Source of the DNA: an uncultured Acetatifactor sp.
GTDB taxonomy: Bacteria; Bacillota; Clostridia; Lachnospirales; Lachnospiraceae
NCBI GenBank assembly: GCA_934394515.1
Contig: CAKRRU010000048.1
Span: forward strand, 1-17,625
Direction of reading: 5' to 3'
DNA: 17,625 bases
A program made the position numbers and the translations under genes. Positions 1 through 6,007 of the stretch are shown here, piece by piece; positions within the stretch are counted from its first letter, which is position 1, and each line of letters starts with the position of its first letter. The notes beneath the pieces were generated by a model, which saw only the letters and a program-made list of their open reading frames with translations, had not been told where the DNA came from and ran no database searches.

Positions 1-2
1 TA

Positions 3-125
3 CTCCTCGATGCAGGAATGCATTGCCTGGGATGCCCTGCTTCACAGGGAGAGACCCTGGAAGAGGCAGCTATGGTGCATGGTATTGATGTAGATGAGCT
101 TATGAAAGTGATCGAGGAAATGTAA
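3..125 (+). CDS. C-terminal end of a small DUF1858-type CxxC redox-domain protein (5' cut by window)
   Basis: The last 40 residues of a plus-strand gene are visible, entering at the left edge in frame 3 and ending at TAA 123-125. The visible part reads [20 protein letters not shown] and continues as a short acidic helix ending in VIEEM. A CLGC pair followed by a small, glycine-rich segment and a helix is typical of the short DUF1858 / hybrid-cluster-protein-associated redox disulfide domain family, whose members are about 65-75 residues and often stand alone. The biochemical role of that family is poorly defined; a thiol/disulfide or metal-binding function is inferred from the CxxC pair. The start, promoter and upstream partner lie outside the window. 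It converges on mecA and shares its terminator. Confidence 0.75.
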   Translation, partial: LLDAGMHCLGCPASQGETLEEAAMVHGIDVDELMKVIEEM

Positions 126-151
126 GCGGATTTTCCGTAACATTACTTTAT

Positions 152-197
152 AAAATAAGAGAGCCCCGGATGTAGAAGGGAGCTCTCTTATTTTTTT
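152..197. terminator. Bidirectional hairpin terminator between the DUF1858 gene and mecA
   Basis: The arm AATAAGAGAGC at 154-164 pairs with AGCTCTCTTATT at 181-192, with extra CCC/GGG pairing inside, and is followed by a run of seven to eight T on the plus strand. On the minus strand the arm is followed by TTTTA and A/T-rich sequence. It lies between the stop of the DUF1858 gene (125) and the stop of mecA (203), so it can end both convergent transcripts. Confidence 0.85.
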
Positions 198-202
198 ATA
201 TT

Positions 203-916
203 TCAGACATTTGCAAGGCGCTGCAGAGCATGATCTGCAATCAGAGTAGAACAATGTTCATCCAGAAAAGTCCGGCTGGCGGCGGTAGAACGTCTGGGAA
301 CGCCGTATTCTGAAATTATATTGCAGACACGATCGAAAACATCACGGCTTTCAGTTCCCTGAGTAAGGACAAGGTAATACCCGACGGCCCCTTCTTCGTG
401 ATATAAAGTGCTGAGACCGCAGTAATGATTTCCTATTACAGCAGCCGCATTTATGACCTGATTCAGAGAATCCATACAGAACAGGCGGGAACGGACAGTA
501 TCGGTCTCTTCGGGAGCAGGAGCGGAAGGCGCATCTTTTGCGTTTTCTTCGTCCTGAATACGGCGGAACAGATCAAGAACTTCATCCGCAGAACCGGGCC
601 CGTCTTCGTCATCCATATCTTCGGTGACCGAGGGGGCAAAACGGGAAAAACGGGTATCAAGCTCTTCGGGATCTTCCACTTTGGTAATGATCAGTACAAT
701 ACAATCCGGATTCAGAGGAATTGCCTCGATCATCAGAGGGATATCTTCTGCCTCGAATCCGAATTCGAAGTTGGCCTGCTGCATCATGTCACGGAAGAGA
801 GATTTTGCTTTTTCCGTGCCGTAGGCAAGTTCACTTATTTTTAATTCGCGGCTTGCAAGATCCTCACGGGTCAGCGTGCAGCGAATCTGATTTTCATTTA
901 CTTTTTCTATTTTCAT
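203..916 (-). CDS. mecA: MecA-family adaptor protein for ClpC
   Basis: The product is 237 residues, within the usual MecA/YpbH range (about 210-250). Known members deliver substrates to the ClpC-ClpP protease and stimulate ClpC assembly; ComK is the classic substrate in Bacillus. The N-terminal part (about 1-85) begins MKIEKVNENQIRCTLTREDL and contains the typical segment ending in ITKVEDPEELDTRFSRFAP. A low-complexity acidic linker rich in D, E, P and A follows (about 95-140). The C-terminal ClpC-binding-like domain (about 143-237) contains LFCMDSLNQVINAA and YHEEGAVGYYLVL. ATG at 916 is chosen because an AAAGGAAG ribosome site lies nine bases upstream (926-933). It is monocistronic: a convergent gene lies downstream and a 500-base non-coding region upstream. 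The family call is confident; the substrates here are unknown. Confidence 0.92.
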   Translation of the reverse strand: MKIEKVNENQIRCTLTREDLASRELKISELAYGTEKAKSLFRDMMQQANFEFGFEAEDIPLMIEAIPLNPDCIVLIITKVEDPEELDTRFSRFAPSVTEDMDDEDGPGSADEVLDLFRRIQDEENAKDAPSAPAPEETDTVRSRLFCMDSLNQVINAAAVIGNHYCGLSTLYHEEGAVGYYLVLTQGTESRDVFDRVCNIISEYGVPRRSTAASRTFLDEHCSTLIADHALQRLANV

Positions 917-960
917 GCGACAACACTTCCTTTCTGCTTTCGCATTGGTATGCTATATAG

Positions 961-987
961 CTTATACTTTCCCGATATTTTAGTCAA
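961..987 (-). promoter_or_regulatory. Possible mecA promoter
   Basis: On the minus strand TTGACT (987-982) is followed after 15 bases by TATAAG (966-961). The spacer is short for a vegetative sigma factor, so this is tentative. A 10-bp palindrome GCTATATAGC (952-961 region) overlaps the downstream edge and could be a binding site or chance. Confidence 0.35.
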
Positions 988-1027
988 TAGAAGCTATTCA
1001 CAGTTTAAAAAAATTTAATAAAACATC

Positions 1028-1056
1028 TTGCCAAATAAGAGAGCGCGGTGTATAAT
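1028..1056 (+). promoter_or_regulatory. Vegetative promoter for the 1063-1349 RNA
   Basis: TTGCCA (1028-1033), a 17-base spacer and TATAAT (1051-1056) make a near-consensus housekeeping promoter. The expected start is at 1063-1064, exactly the first base of the long helix described for the RNA candidate. Confidence 0.75.
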
Positions 1057-1062
1057 CCGACC

Positions 1063-1349
1063 TATAGATGCCTCTGATACTCCGGTGCAGAGAGGAGGCT
1101 GACAGTTCTCATATTTTCTTGTTGATTTACCAGGGAACGATTCGTTCCATTTCATCCCATTTTTATATTTATTATGCAGACAGCTATTGGTGTATTTGGG
1201 TGTTTACGTTACGGCAATCTGTAAAATATAGTATGGAGATGTCTTACAGGCATATACGTGCCCGGTCATAATATTTCAACAGATATTTTCACAATCATAA
1301 TTCCAACTTTTAATTTTTATTTTTACTAGCACTGTCAGAGGCATTTATA
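1063..1349 (+). ncRNA. Candidate structured RNA (287 nt) or long structured leader, class not recognised
   Basis: This segment fills most of the 524-base gap between mecA and the next gene. Its ends pair over 17 bp: bases 1063-1079 with 1333-1349, including ATGCCTCTGATA against TGTCAGAGGCAT and TATAG against TTATA. Only two pairs are G-U and there is no bulge. The predicted promoter start is at the first paired base. Inside are a perfect GGAACG/CGTTCC hairpin with a three-base loop (1134-1148), a CTGTAA/TTACAG stem (1219-1249) and a small CTCC/GGAG hairpin (1080-1097). The inside is A/T rich. No terminator with a T-run follows before the next gene, so it could be a processed RNA or the leader of the gene at 1441. 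I could not match it to 6S, tmRNA, SRP, RNase P, T-box or a riboswitch I know. Open frames inside lack ribosome sites. Confidence 0.55.
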
Positions 1350-1440
1350 CATGAAACGTACCTATATCCGGGAAGCAGCGTTTATTTAGAGTGTGTCACG
1401 AATACTTTTGGTCTGAGAATGCTGCAGACAGGAGGTGCCG

Positions 1441-1683
1441 GTGGAAAAAAAGAAAGGTGCAAAGCCCCTTAAGAAAGAAGAGATTTTCAGAAAAAATGTG
1501 GAAAACTACTTTCGGAGACTGCAAAAGAAAGGGGCGGAGCTGTATGTTGACGGGGAAAAGGTCTCACCGTCAAAGGCGGCAGAATACGCCGTCAGAGAAG
1601 AAAGCCCATATATGGCAGACTATATATTGGGAGAGCAGGGCGAAATCAGTCAGATCCGACTGGATAAAGTGGATCCGCAATAA
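1441..1683 (+). CDS. Small lysine-rich protein of unknown function
   Basis: An 80-residue protein with GTG start at 1441, chosen because GGAGG at 1431-1435 lies five bases upstream. The first third is very basic (MEKKKGAKPLKKEEIFRKNV) and likely helical. The rest reads as a compact domain with YVDGEKVSPSKAAEYAVREE and then ADYILGEQGEISQIRLDKV. The segment with a short beta turn (YVDGEKV) followed by an alanine-rich helix could be a small DNA- or protein-binding module, but I recognise no named family. There is no signal peptide, membrane segment or cysteine pair. It lies downstream of the 1063-1349 RNA with no obvious promoter of its own, so both may share one transcript. The start site and codon pattern support a real gene; function is unknown. 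Confidence 0.75.
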   Translation: MEKKKGAKPLKKEEIFRKNVENYFRRLQKKGAELYVDGEKVSPSKAAEYAVREESPYMADYILGEQGEISQIRLDKVDPQ

Positions 1684-1722
1684 TGGGTGTCAGCCCGCAC
1701 CTGCCTGAAAATGAAAAAGGGA

Positions 1723-1774
1723 GCACTGCAGGAATACAAAACGGGATTGCCTCTCTGGCTGTGTCCTGCAGTGT
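1723..1774. other. Inverted repeat downstream of the small basic protein gene
   Basis: Bases 1723-1733 (GCACTGCAGGA) pair with 1764-1774 over 11 bp with one G-U pair, leaving a 30-base loop. There is no T-run after it, so it is not a standard intrinsic terminator. It may stabilise the upstream mRNA end or end transcription weakly. Confidence 0.45.
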
Positions 1775-1796
1775 GAAGCCTGACTTGTATTGTTCC

Positions 1797-1826
1797 TTGT
1801 ATTATGGGTAGAAACTGTGATAGAAT
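1797..1826 (+). promoter_or_regulatory. Probable promoter for the GH18 gene
   Basis: TTGTAT (1797-1802), an 18-base spacer and TAGAAT (1821-1826). A start near 1833 would leave a leader of about 70 bases before the ATG at 1906. Confidence 0.5.
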
Positions 1827-1905
1827 AAGTCTGTTCATTTCGAAGAGAACAGAATGGAGAAAATGCAAGAAATATGCAGGCAGATGTCTGCGGATGGGAG
1901 CACAT

Positions 1906-3606
1906 ATGAAGAAAAAAGTATTACCGGTGATCGTGGCAATTTTGCTGATCCTCATTATCGGCGGTGGCGCACTGGGCAAAGTGCTGTTGGATAAGTATTC
2001 CTATAGCAAGGAAGAAGCAGACTGGAACGAATTTTATCAGGTGTCGGAAAATGATAAAAGTGCCATTATCCTGCAGGATGAAATGGTAGAAGAGCAGGCT
2101 CTTATAAAAGAGGGTGCCTGCTATTTTGATCTGGCAACTGTTCATAAATATATGAATGAAGTATTTTATGCGGATATGACAGAAAATCTGCTGCTGTATG
2201 CGACGCCGACAGAGGTGATCCGGACCGGCTTTGGCGGGAGCAGCTATACAACCACCGCAGGTGAGCAGAATACCGATTATGTAACCTGCTTTACGGAGGG
2301 AGATACTGTATATGTAGCGGCGGATTATGTAAAGCTGTTTACGAATTATTCTTATGAATGTTTTGACAGACATGTACAGGTTTATACGGAATGGGGCACC
2401 AGACAGGTGGCACAGTTGAAGAAGAATACAGCAGTCCGGTTAAGAGGCGGCGTGAAGAGTCCGATCCTCACACAGGCAGCGAAAGGCGATACGCTTGAAA
2501 TTTTGGAACAGATGGAGACCTGGAGCAAGGTAAAGACCGCAGATTCTGTAATCGGATATGTGGAGAATAAGCGTCTGGGGGATTTTACGGAAGAGACAGA
2601 GATGCCGGTAACCGATTACCAGGAGCCGGAATATACCTCTCTCACCAGTGACAGCAAGATCTGCCTCGGATGGCATTCCATCGGCGGTGTGGGCGGCAAT
2701 GATACTCTGTATTCCATGGTATCCGGTACGAAGGGCATGAATGTCATCGCACCCACCTGGTTCAGCCTGACGGATGAGAGCGGATCCATGCGCAGTTTTG
2801 GAACTACAGATTACGTGAACACAGCCCACAATATGGGCTTGCAGGTATGGGGCGTGGTGGATAACTTTAATTACGCCAATGAGACCGGCAATGCTGTCAG
2901 CACGCTCAATATGTTGTCCTCTACCACCAACAGACAGAACTTTATACAAAATGTGGTAAATGCGGCAGTCAGCCTGGGGCTGGACGGCATTAATGTGGAT
3001 TTTGAGCAGCTCAGTAGTGACTGCGGACCGCACTATGTGGAATTTATACGAGAGCTTTCCATTCAGTGCCGTAACAACGGGCTGGTATTGTCCATTGCCA
3101 ATTATGTACCTTTTAATTTTAATGACTATTACCGTCTGGACATTCAGGGAGAGGTGGCTGATTATGTCATCATCATGGGATATGATGAACACTGGCATGG
3201 AAGCAAAGATCCCGGAAGTGTGGCAAGTATCAGCTATGTGTCCGGAGGACTGGACAGAACCTTGCAGGAAGTTCCTGCCAACAAGGTGGTCAATGCGCTT
3301 CCGTTCTATACGATCCTGTGGAAAACAGAGGGAACGGATGTGACGGACGAATACGTCACCATGAACAATGAGGCAGACTTCATGAGCAGGGCAGGAGTGA
3401 CAGCGGAATGGGATGAAGAGACTTGTCAGAACTACGCAGAATGGACATCCGGCAGTGCTACCTATCAGATCTGGCTGGAGGATGCAGAATCCATCGCCGT
3501 AAAACTGAACATGATGACCACGAAAAATATCGGAGGTGCGGCTGTGTGGAGACTGGGATACGGCACCCAGGCAGCATGGGAACTCATTAATGCATACCTT
3601 CAGTAA
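1906..3606 (+). CDS. Membrane-anchored SH3b / glycoside hydrolase family 18 protein
   Basis: A 566-residue protein. ATG 1906 is chosen over an upstream in-frame ATG (1804) because GGGAG at 1896-1900 precedes it and it begins a clean signal anchor: KKK followed by a hydrophobic stretch at about 5-24. Residues about 60-165 resemble the copper-amine-oxidase-N-type stalk domain seen in Clostridial wall proteins, about 166-230 look like a bacterial SH3 domain (peptidoglycan binding), and 250-566 form a GH18 barrel. The GH18 signature DGINVDFE is intact: Asp360 to Glu367, with Glu367 as the predicted acid. The following YDEHW motif also fits. GH18 members of this architecture (YaaH/SleL-like) cleave N-acetylglucosaminyl bonds in spore or vegetative peptidoglycan; chitinase activity is less likely. 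It probably acts at the outer face of the membrane on wall glycans. It has its own promoter and ends at a strong terminator. Substrate is inferred, not shown. Confidence 0.88.
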   Translation: MKKKVLPVIVAILLILIIGGGALGKVLLDKYSYSKEEADWNEFYQVSENDKSAIILQDEMVEEQALIKEGACYFDLATVHKYMNEVFYADMTENLLLYATPTEVIRTGFGGSSYTTTAGEQNTDYVTCFTEGDTVYVAADYVKLFTNYSYECFDRHVQVYTEWGTRQVAQLKKNTAVRLRGGVKSPILTQAAKGDTLEILEQMETWSKVKTADSVIGYVENKRLGDFTEETEMPVTDYQEPEYTSLTSDSKICLGWHSIGGVGGNDTLYSMVSGTKGMNVIAPTWFSLTDESGSMRSFGTTDYVNTAHNMGLQVWGVVDNFNYANETGNAVSTLNMLSSTTNRQNFIQNVVNAAVSLGLDGINVDFEQLSSDCGPHYVEFIRELSIQCRNNGLVLSIANYVPFNFNDYYRLDIQGEVADYVIIMGYDEHWHGSKDPGSVASISYVSGGLDRTLQEVPANKVVNALPFYTILWKTEGTDVTDEYVTMNNEADFMSRAGVTAEWDEETCQNYAEWTSGSATYQIWLEDAESIAVKLNMMTTKNIGGAAVWRLGYGTQAAWELINAYLQ

Positions 3607-3668
3607 ATTGAAAGTTACGCGAGCAATGACCATTTCTATTGCTTTGGTGCAAATCGTATCAAAATAGC

Positions 3669-3728
3669 AAAATCAGTACAAAAAAACTTCTAAATCAAGC
3701 ATTTTTTGTACTGATTTTATTATTTTTC
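3669..3728. terminator. Strong bidirectional terminator with 17-bp perfect stem
   Basis: Bases 3669-3685 are the exact reverse complement of 3702-3718, with a 16-base loop. The stem starts with A tracts and ends in T tracts on both strands, followed by TTATTATTTTT on the plus strand. It can end the GH18 transcript and the sortase/substrate transcript arriving from the right on the minus strand. Confidence 0.85.
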
Positions 3729-3733
3729 CCATT

Positions 3734-3797
3734 TTAGCGAAAATAAGCTCTTATAAAAGGTCAAAATCTACTGTTTTTGTATTTTTTTAGCGAAAAA
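3734..3797. repeat. Short direct repeat TTTTAGCGAAAA
   Basis: TTTTAGCGAAAA occurs at about 3733-3744 and again at about 3786-3797 in an A/T-rich stretch between the terminator and the long palindrome. No function is evident. The stretch 3719-3817 otherwise holds nothing I can name. Confidence 0.4.
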
Positions 3798-3817
3798 TGG
3801 CGTTTTTAATACAAACA

Positions 3818-4051
3818 GAACTCCCGGAGCAGCAGCCCCTCGTGCAGGTGTCTGTCGGAGAGTGTTGATATTTTCTTAAGCAGTGGTGAGTAATCAGGGC
3901 GGAGCAAACACGATGTTTGCGACAGGCGGTCGGCGGCATGGATGTCGCCTGGAGCCGTGCCCGTCCTAATTAGAAACACTTTATCCACTGCTTTAGAAAA
4001 TTCACATTCGGAGACCGATACCTGCATGAGGGTCTGCTGCTCCGGGAGTTC
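3818..4051. repeat. 234-bp imperfect palindrome with nested hairpins
   Basis: The left arm starting GAACTCCCGGAGCAGCAG at 3818 is matched by the reverse complement of the right arm ending at 4051. Both then share CCCTCxTGCAGGT and, further in, AAGCAGTGG against CCACTG. Pairing continues inwards through TAAT/ATTA and AGGGCGG/CCGTCCT. The centre carries a perfect GCAAACA/TGTTTGC hairpin with a CGA loop (3904-3920) and a second hairpin, GGCGGC with GTCGCC (3932-3949). As RNA it would fold into a long rod ending in two hairpins. It begins 44 bases after the stop of the sortase substrate gene and lies before that operon's terminator, so it would be part of its 3' untranslated region. It has more GC than its left flank. 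It may be a small non-autonomous mobile element or a dispersed repeat, or a structured RNA; no copy elsewhere in the window. Confidence 0.65.
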
Positions 4052-4094
4052 GTCCGGTTTACGGCAGCCCTACGGTACGAGCCATGCACTCAAT

Positions 4095-4961
4095 TTACTG
4101 AACATATTTTCTGCGAACAGCATATCCGCCGATCAGGCATACCGCAGCTGCACCCAGGAACCAGACTGCCCTGGAAGTTTCCCCGGTCTTGGGAACATCA
4201 TCATATGCAGAAGAGGAAGCGGTGTTCTGAGCAGGCTGTGCGGGAGCAGTTGTCTGAGCAGGCTGTTCGGCAACAGGGGCAGGAGTCGCAGCAGAAGCCG
4301 CTGCGGTCTTGCTGTAGTACTGCCCGGCTGTTTTCAGAGAGCCGTCTTCAACGGTCAGCTTCCCTTGTGCGAAATTGTAAGCTTCATAGTATGTGAGCTG
4401 ATCACGGTTATCTTTTGCAATGAGATGATTTACAGTACCCAGACACCCGATATAAGCGTGAAGATTGTTCCCGGATTCATCTTCGGTACCGAGCATTTCC
4501 AGAGTATCTACATTATTGTTGAAGTTGGCTCTGGCATTACCGTACACATAAGCGTGAGAAACATCACCGTTAATTGCTGCAGTGGTGTTTGCCAGGACAA
4601 AGACATTGTCATAACCGTTTGCATAAACTACAGCTGTTTCTCCTGCGGAGGATCTCACGGTCAGATTGCCTAACCGGACAGATAATTTCAGAGGCTTTGA
4701 ATTGCCGGATCCGTTATTGTTATCAACGACAACATAATCCCCATCTTTAATGCTCTGCTGCAGATAGTACAGATCCCGCTCCGATGCTTCATCGGACCAG
4801 CTGGATGCCTGCTTGTACATCCAATCTCCTTTTTCAGAGGAATAACTGACAACGTAGGTGACAGGTTCTGCAGCTTTTACCGTAAGCTTTCCCGGACCGG
4901 GAACAGTAAGGCATACAGCAGCGACCGTGAGCAGTGCGACGAACTTTTTGAGTCTCTTCAT
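4095..4961 (-). CDS. Sortase-anchored surface protein with VPKTG sorting signal
   Basis: A 288-residue secreted protein. ATG 4961 is chosen because CCTCCT on the plus strand (AGGAGG, 4966-4972 region) lies just upstream and the protein then starts with MKRLKKFVALLTVAAVCL, a typical signal peptide, with probable cleavage after VKAA. Residues about 30-200 are rich in short beta-strand-like units with repeated V/I/L-x-V and N/G turns (for example LSVRLGNLTVRSS, VFVLANTTAAINGD, AYVYGNARANFNN), suggesting a beta-helix or beta-roll. A P/A/Q/T-rich spacer (about 222-252) would cross the wall. The C-terminal signal is VPKTG at 256-260, a hydrophobic stretch and a RRK tail. It starts 25 bases after the sortase stop, so both are one operon and this is very likely that sortase's substrate. 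Ligand and role are unknown. Confidence 0.85.
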   Translation of the reverse strand: MKRLKKFVALLTVAAVCLTVPGPGKLTVKAAEPVTYVVSYSSEKGDWMYKQASSWSDEASERDLYYLQQSIKDGDYVVVDNNNGSGNSKPLKLSVRLGNLTVRSSAGETAVVYANGYDNVFVLANTTAAINGDVSHAYVYGNARANFNNNVDTLEMLGTEDESGNNLHAYIGCLGTVNHLIAKDNRDQLTYYEAYNFAQGKLTVEDGSLKTAGQYYSKTAAASAATPAPVAEQPAQTTAPAQPAQNTASSSAYDDVPKTGETSRAVWFLGAAAVCLIGGYAVRRKYVQ

Positions 4962-4986
4962 AGGCAACCTCCTGATAGTCTGTGAA

Positions 4987-5871
4987 TTATTCCTGCACGG
5001 GAAGATAAAAATCACCGGGCTCCACTTCCTTTGCGACCACGACAAACCGTCCCTGCTCTACATGGTATACACAAGTGGATAACGTAAGAAAATGATCTCC
5101 AAACTCTGCGGTAACACCGGTGTCGTACTGGGATAATTGTTTAATATTGTTATAAAAGTCATCAAATTCTTCCAGAGTGTCGGCCTGGAAAAATTTGTAG
5201 AACTTAAATACCTCATCGGTTTTTCTGTATACCTGGGAGCGGAAGACAGCGATCACTTCATAATTGCGCTGACACTCTTCGGTGTACAGGATGATATTTT
5301 TATGTTTTTCGTAGAAAGCCTGATCCTCGTAATCTGTCAGGTTACCGAACATGGCACCGGATTTCATATTGTGTCCGTGAATAATGAGGTTTGTAGTCAA
5401 AGGAGCCAGACAGCTGTCAGCGTCCAATAGCAGACAGCCGTTTTTATTCTCACTGCCGTCAAAAGCACGATAGAGATAATAGGTCTCATCTTCGGGAGTC
5501 CACATGACAGGATAGTCAATATTGGTCCCCGGAATCCGGAGCCAGGCAGCCATGTCCTTGTTGGCAAGAAAACTGTCGGCATAAGGATTGGCAATACGGT
5601 CAATGGATTCTGATTCACCGGAAGAAAGAGTCTCACTTATGGTGGATCCGGTACCGGGTTCCGAAGCGACAGTTTCCTTTGCTGCAGAAGATTCTACAGA
5701 GGAAGTTTCGGCGGCAGCATCTGTCGAAACCGTCGGACGCACTGCATCCACAGCCTCCTCCATGTGCCGGTCCTCCAGGCGGCCTTTTATAGACAGAATC
5801 ACCGCTGTCAGAACACAGATCCCAGCCAGAACAAACAAAATAATAGAAAGAACTTTTTTATCTGATTTCAT
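4987..5871 (-). CDS. srtB: Class B sortase
   Basis: A 294-residue membrane transpeptidase that cleaves a C-terminal sorting signal and attaches the protein to peptidoglycan. A single membrane helix (about 6-27) is followed by a 70-residue S/T/E-rich linker and the catalytic domain. Landmarks are LIIHGHNM with His165/His167, then GAMFGNLTDY, TLSTC with the nucleophile Cys267, and GRFVVVAKE with Arg275. The HGH...GAMFG and YxxF-type insert and the TLSTCxY motif point to class B rather than class A, C or D. Start: ATG 5871 begins MKSDKKVLSI; an upstream in-frame ATG at 5907 would add 12 residues. Neither has a good ribosome site, and a promoter predicts transcription to start at the A of ATG 5871 (see separate entry). 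Clostridial class B enzymes known to accept PxTG motifs fit the VPKTG signal next door. Confidence 0.92.
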   Translation of the reverse strand: MKSDKKVLSIILFVLAGICVLTAVILSIKGRLEDRHMEEAVDAVRPTVSTDAAAETSSVESSAAKETVASEPGTGSTISETLSSGESESIDRIANPYADSFLANKDMAAWLRIPGTNIDYPVMWTPEDETYYLYRAFDGSENKNGCLLLDADSCLAPLTTNLIIHGHNMKSGAMFGNLTDYEDQAFYEKHKNIILYTEECQRNYEVIAVFRSQVYRKTDEVFKFYKFFQADTLEEFDDFYNNIKQLSQYDTGVTAEFGDHFLTLSTCVYHVEQGRFVVVAKEVEPGDFYLPVQE

Positions 5872-5877
5872 ATATTT

Positions 5878-5907
5878 ATTATACTCTGAATCCGTGATAC
5901 CATGCAA
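5878..5907 (-). promoter_or_regulatory. Sortase promoter predicting a leaderless mRNA
   Basis: On the minus strand TTGCAT (5907-5902), an 18-base spacer and TATAAT (5883-5878) lie so that the seventh base after the -10 is the A of ATG 5871. No Shine-Dalgarno sequence is present between the -10 and the ATG. If used, the message would have no leader. Confidence 0.6.
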
Positions 5908-5944
5908 GAGCCTGAAACGAAAGGATTTCTTAATTTTTTTTCAG

Positions 5945-5971
5945 ATATTTCCAGAAGAAAATGCATATAAA
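5945..5971 (+). promoter_or_regulatory. Possible sporulation sigma-E-like promoter of the amidase gene
   Basis: No vegetative promoter is apparent upstream of the amidase. ATA (5945-5947), 16 bases, then CATATAAA (5964-5971) resembles sigma-E sites (ATA, 16-18 bases, CATACAnT) but lacks two of the usual -10 bases. cwlD of Bacillus is sigma-E dependent, which is why it is worth listing. Confidence 0.25.
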
Positions 5972-6007
5972 ATCATATAGAATAAATGAGGCAGCGGAGA
6001 ACAGGGG

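Noticed and set aside
1068..1271. Open frame of 67 codons inside the 1063-1349 segment
   Set aside because: No ribosome site, starts five bases after the predicted transcript start, composition unlike the neighbouring genes, and it crosses conserved-looking RNA stems.
1063..1349. T-box, M-box, cobalamin, 6S, SRP, tmRNA or RNase P RNA
   Set aside because: None of the conserved sequence blocks of these classes that I know could be found; length also disagrees for 6S.
1723..1774. Intrinsic terminator of the 80-residue gene
   Set aside because: The stem is good but the loop is 30 bases and no T-run follows, so it is listed only as an inverted repeat.
1804..1905. Upstream ATG extending the GH18 protein by 34 residues
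   Set aside because: It starts inside the predicted promoter spacer and would bury the signal anchor; ATG 1906 has a proper ribosome site.
2440..3633. 397-codon minus-strand frame
   Set aside because: Antisense to the GH18 gene, which has the catalytic motif and a signal anchor; the minus frame has no recognisable domain.
3806..4027. Minus-strand 73-codon frame in the long palindrome
   Set aside because: It exists because the arms are inverted copies; no ribosome site, no family resemblance, and it runs through the hairpins. Some differences between arms are third-position changes, so an origin from a former coding sequence cannot be excluded.
3818..4051. Retron-type msr/msd RNA
   Set aside because: The fold (long arms with inner hairpins) resembles one, but there is no reverse transcriptase gene anywhere in the window.
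3942..4673. 243-codon plus-strand frame opposite the sortase substrate gene
   Set aside because: Antisense shadow: the minus frame has signal peptide, sorting signal and ribosome site, the plus frame none of these.
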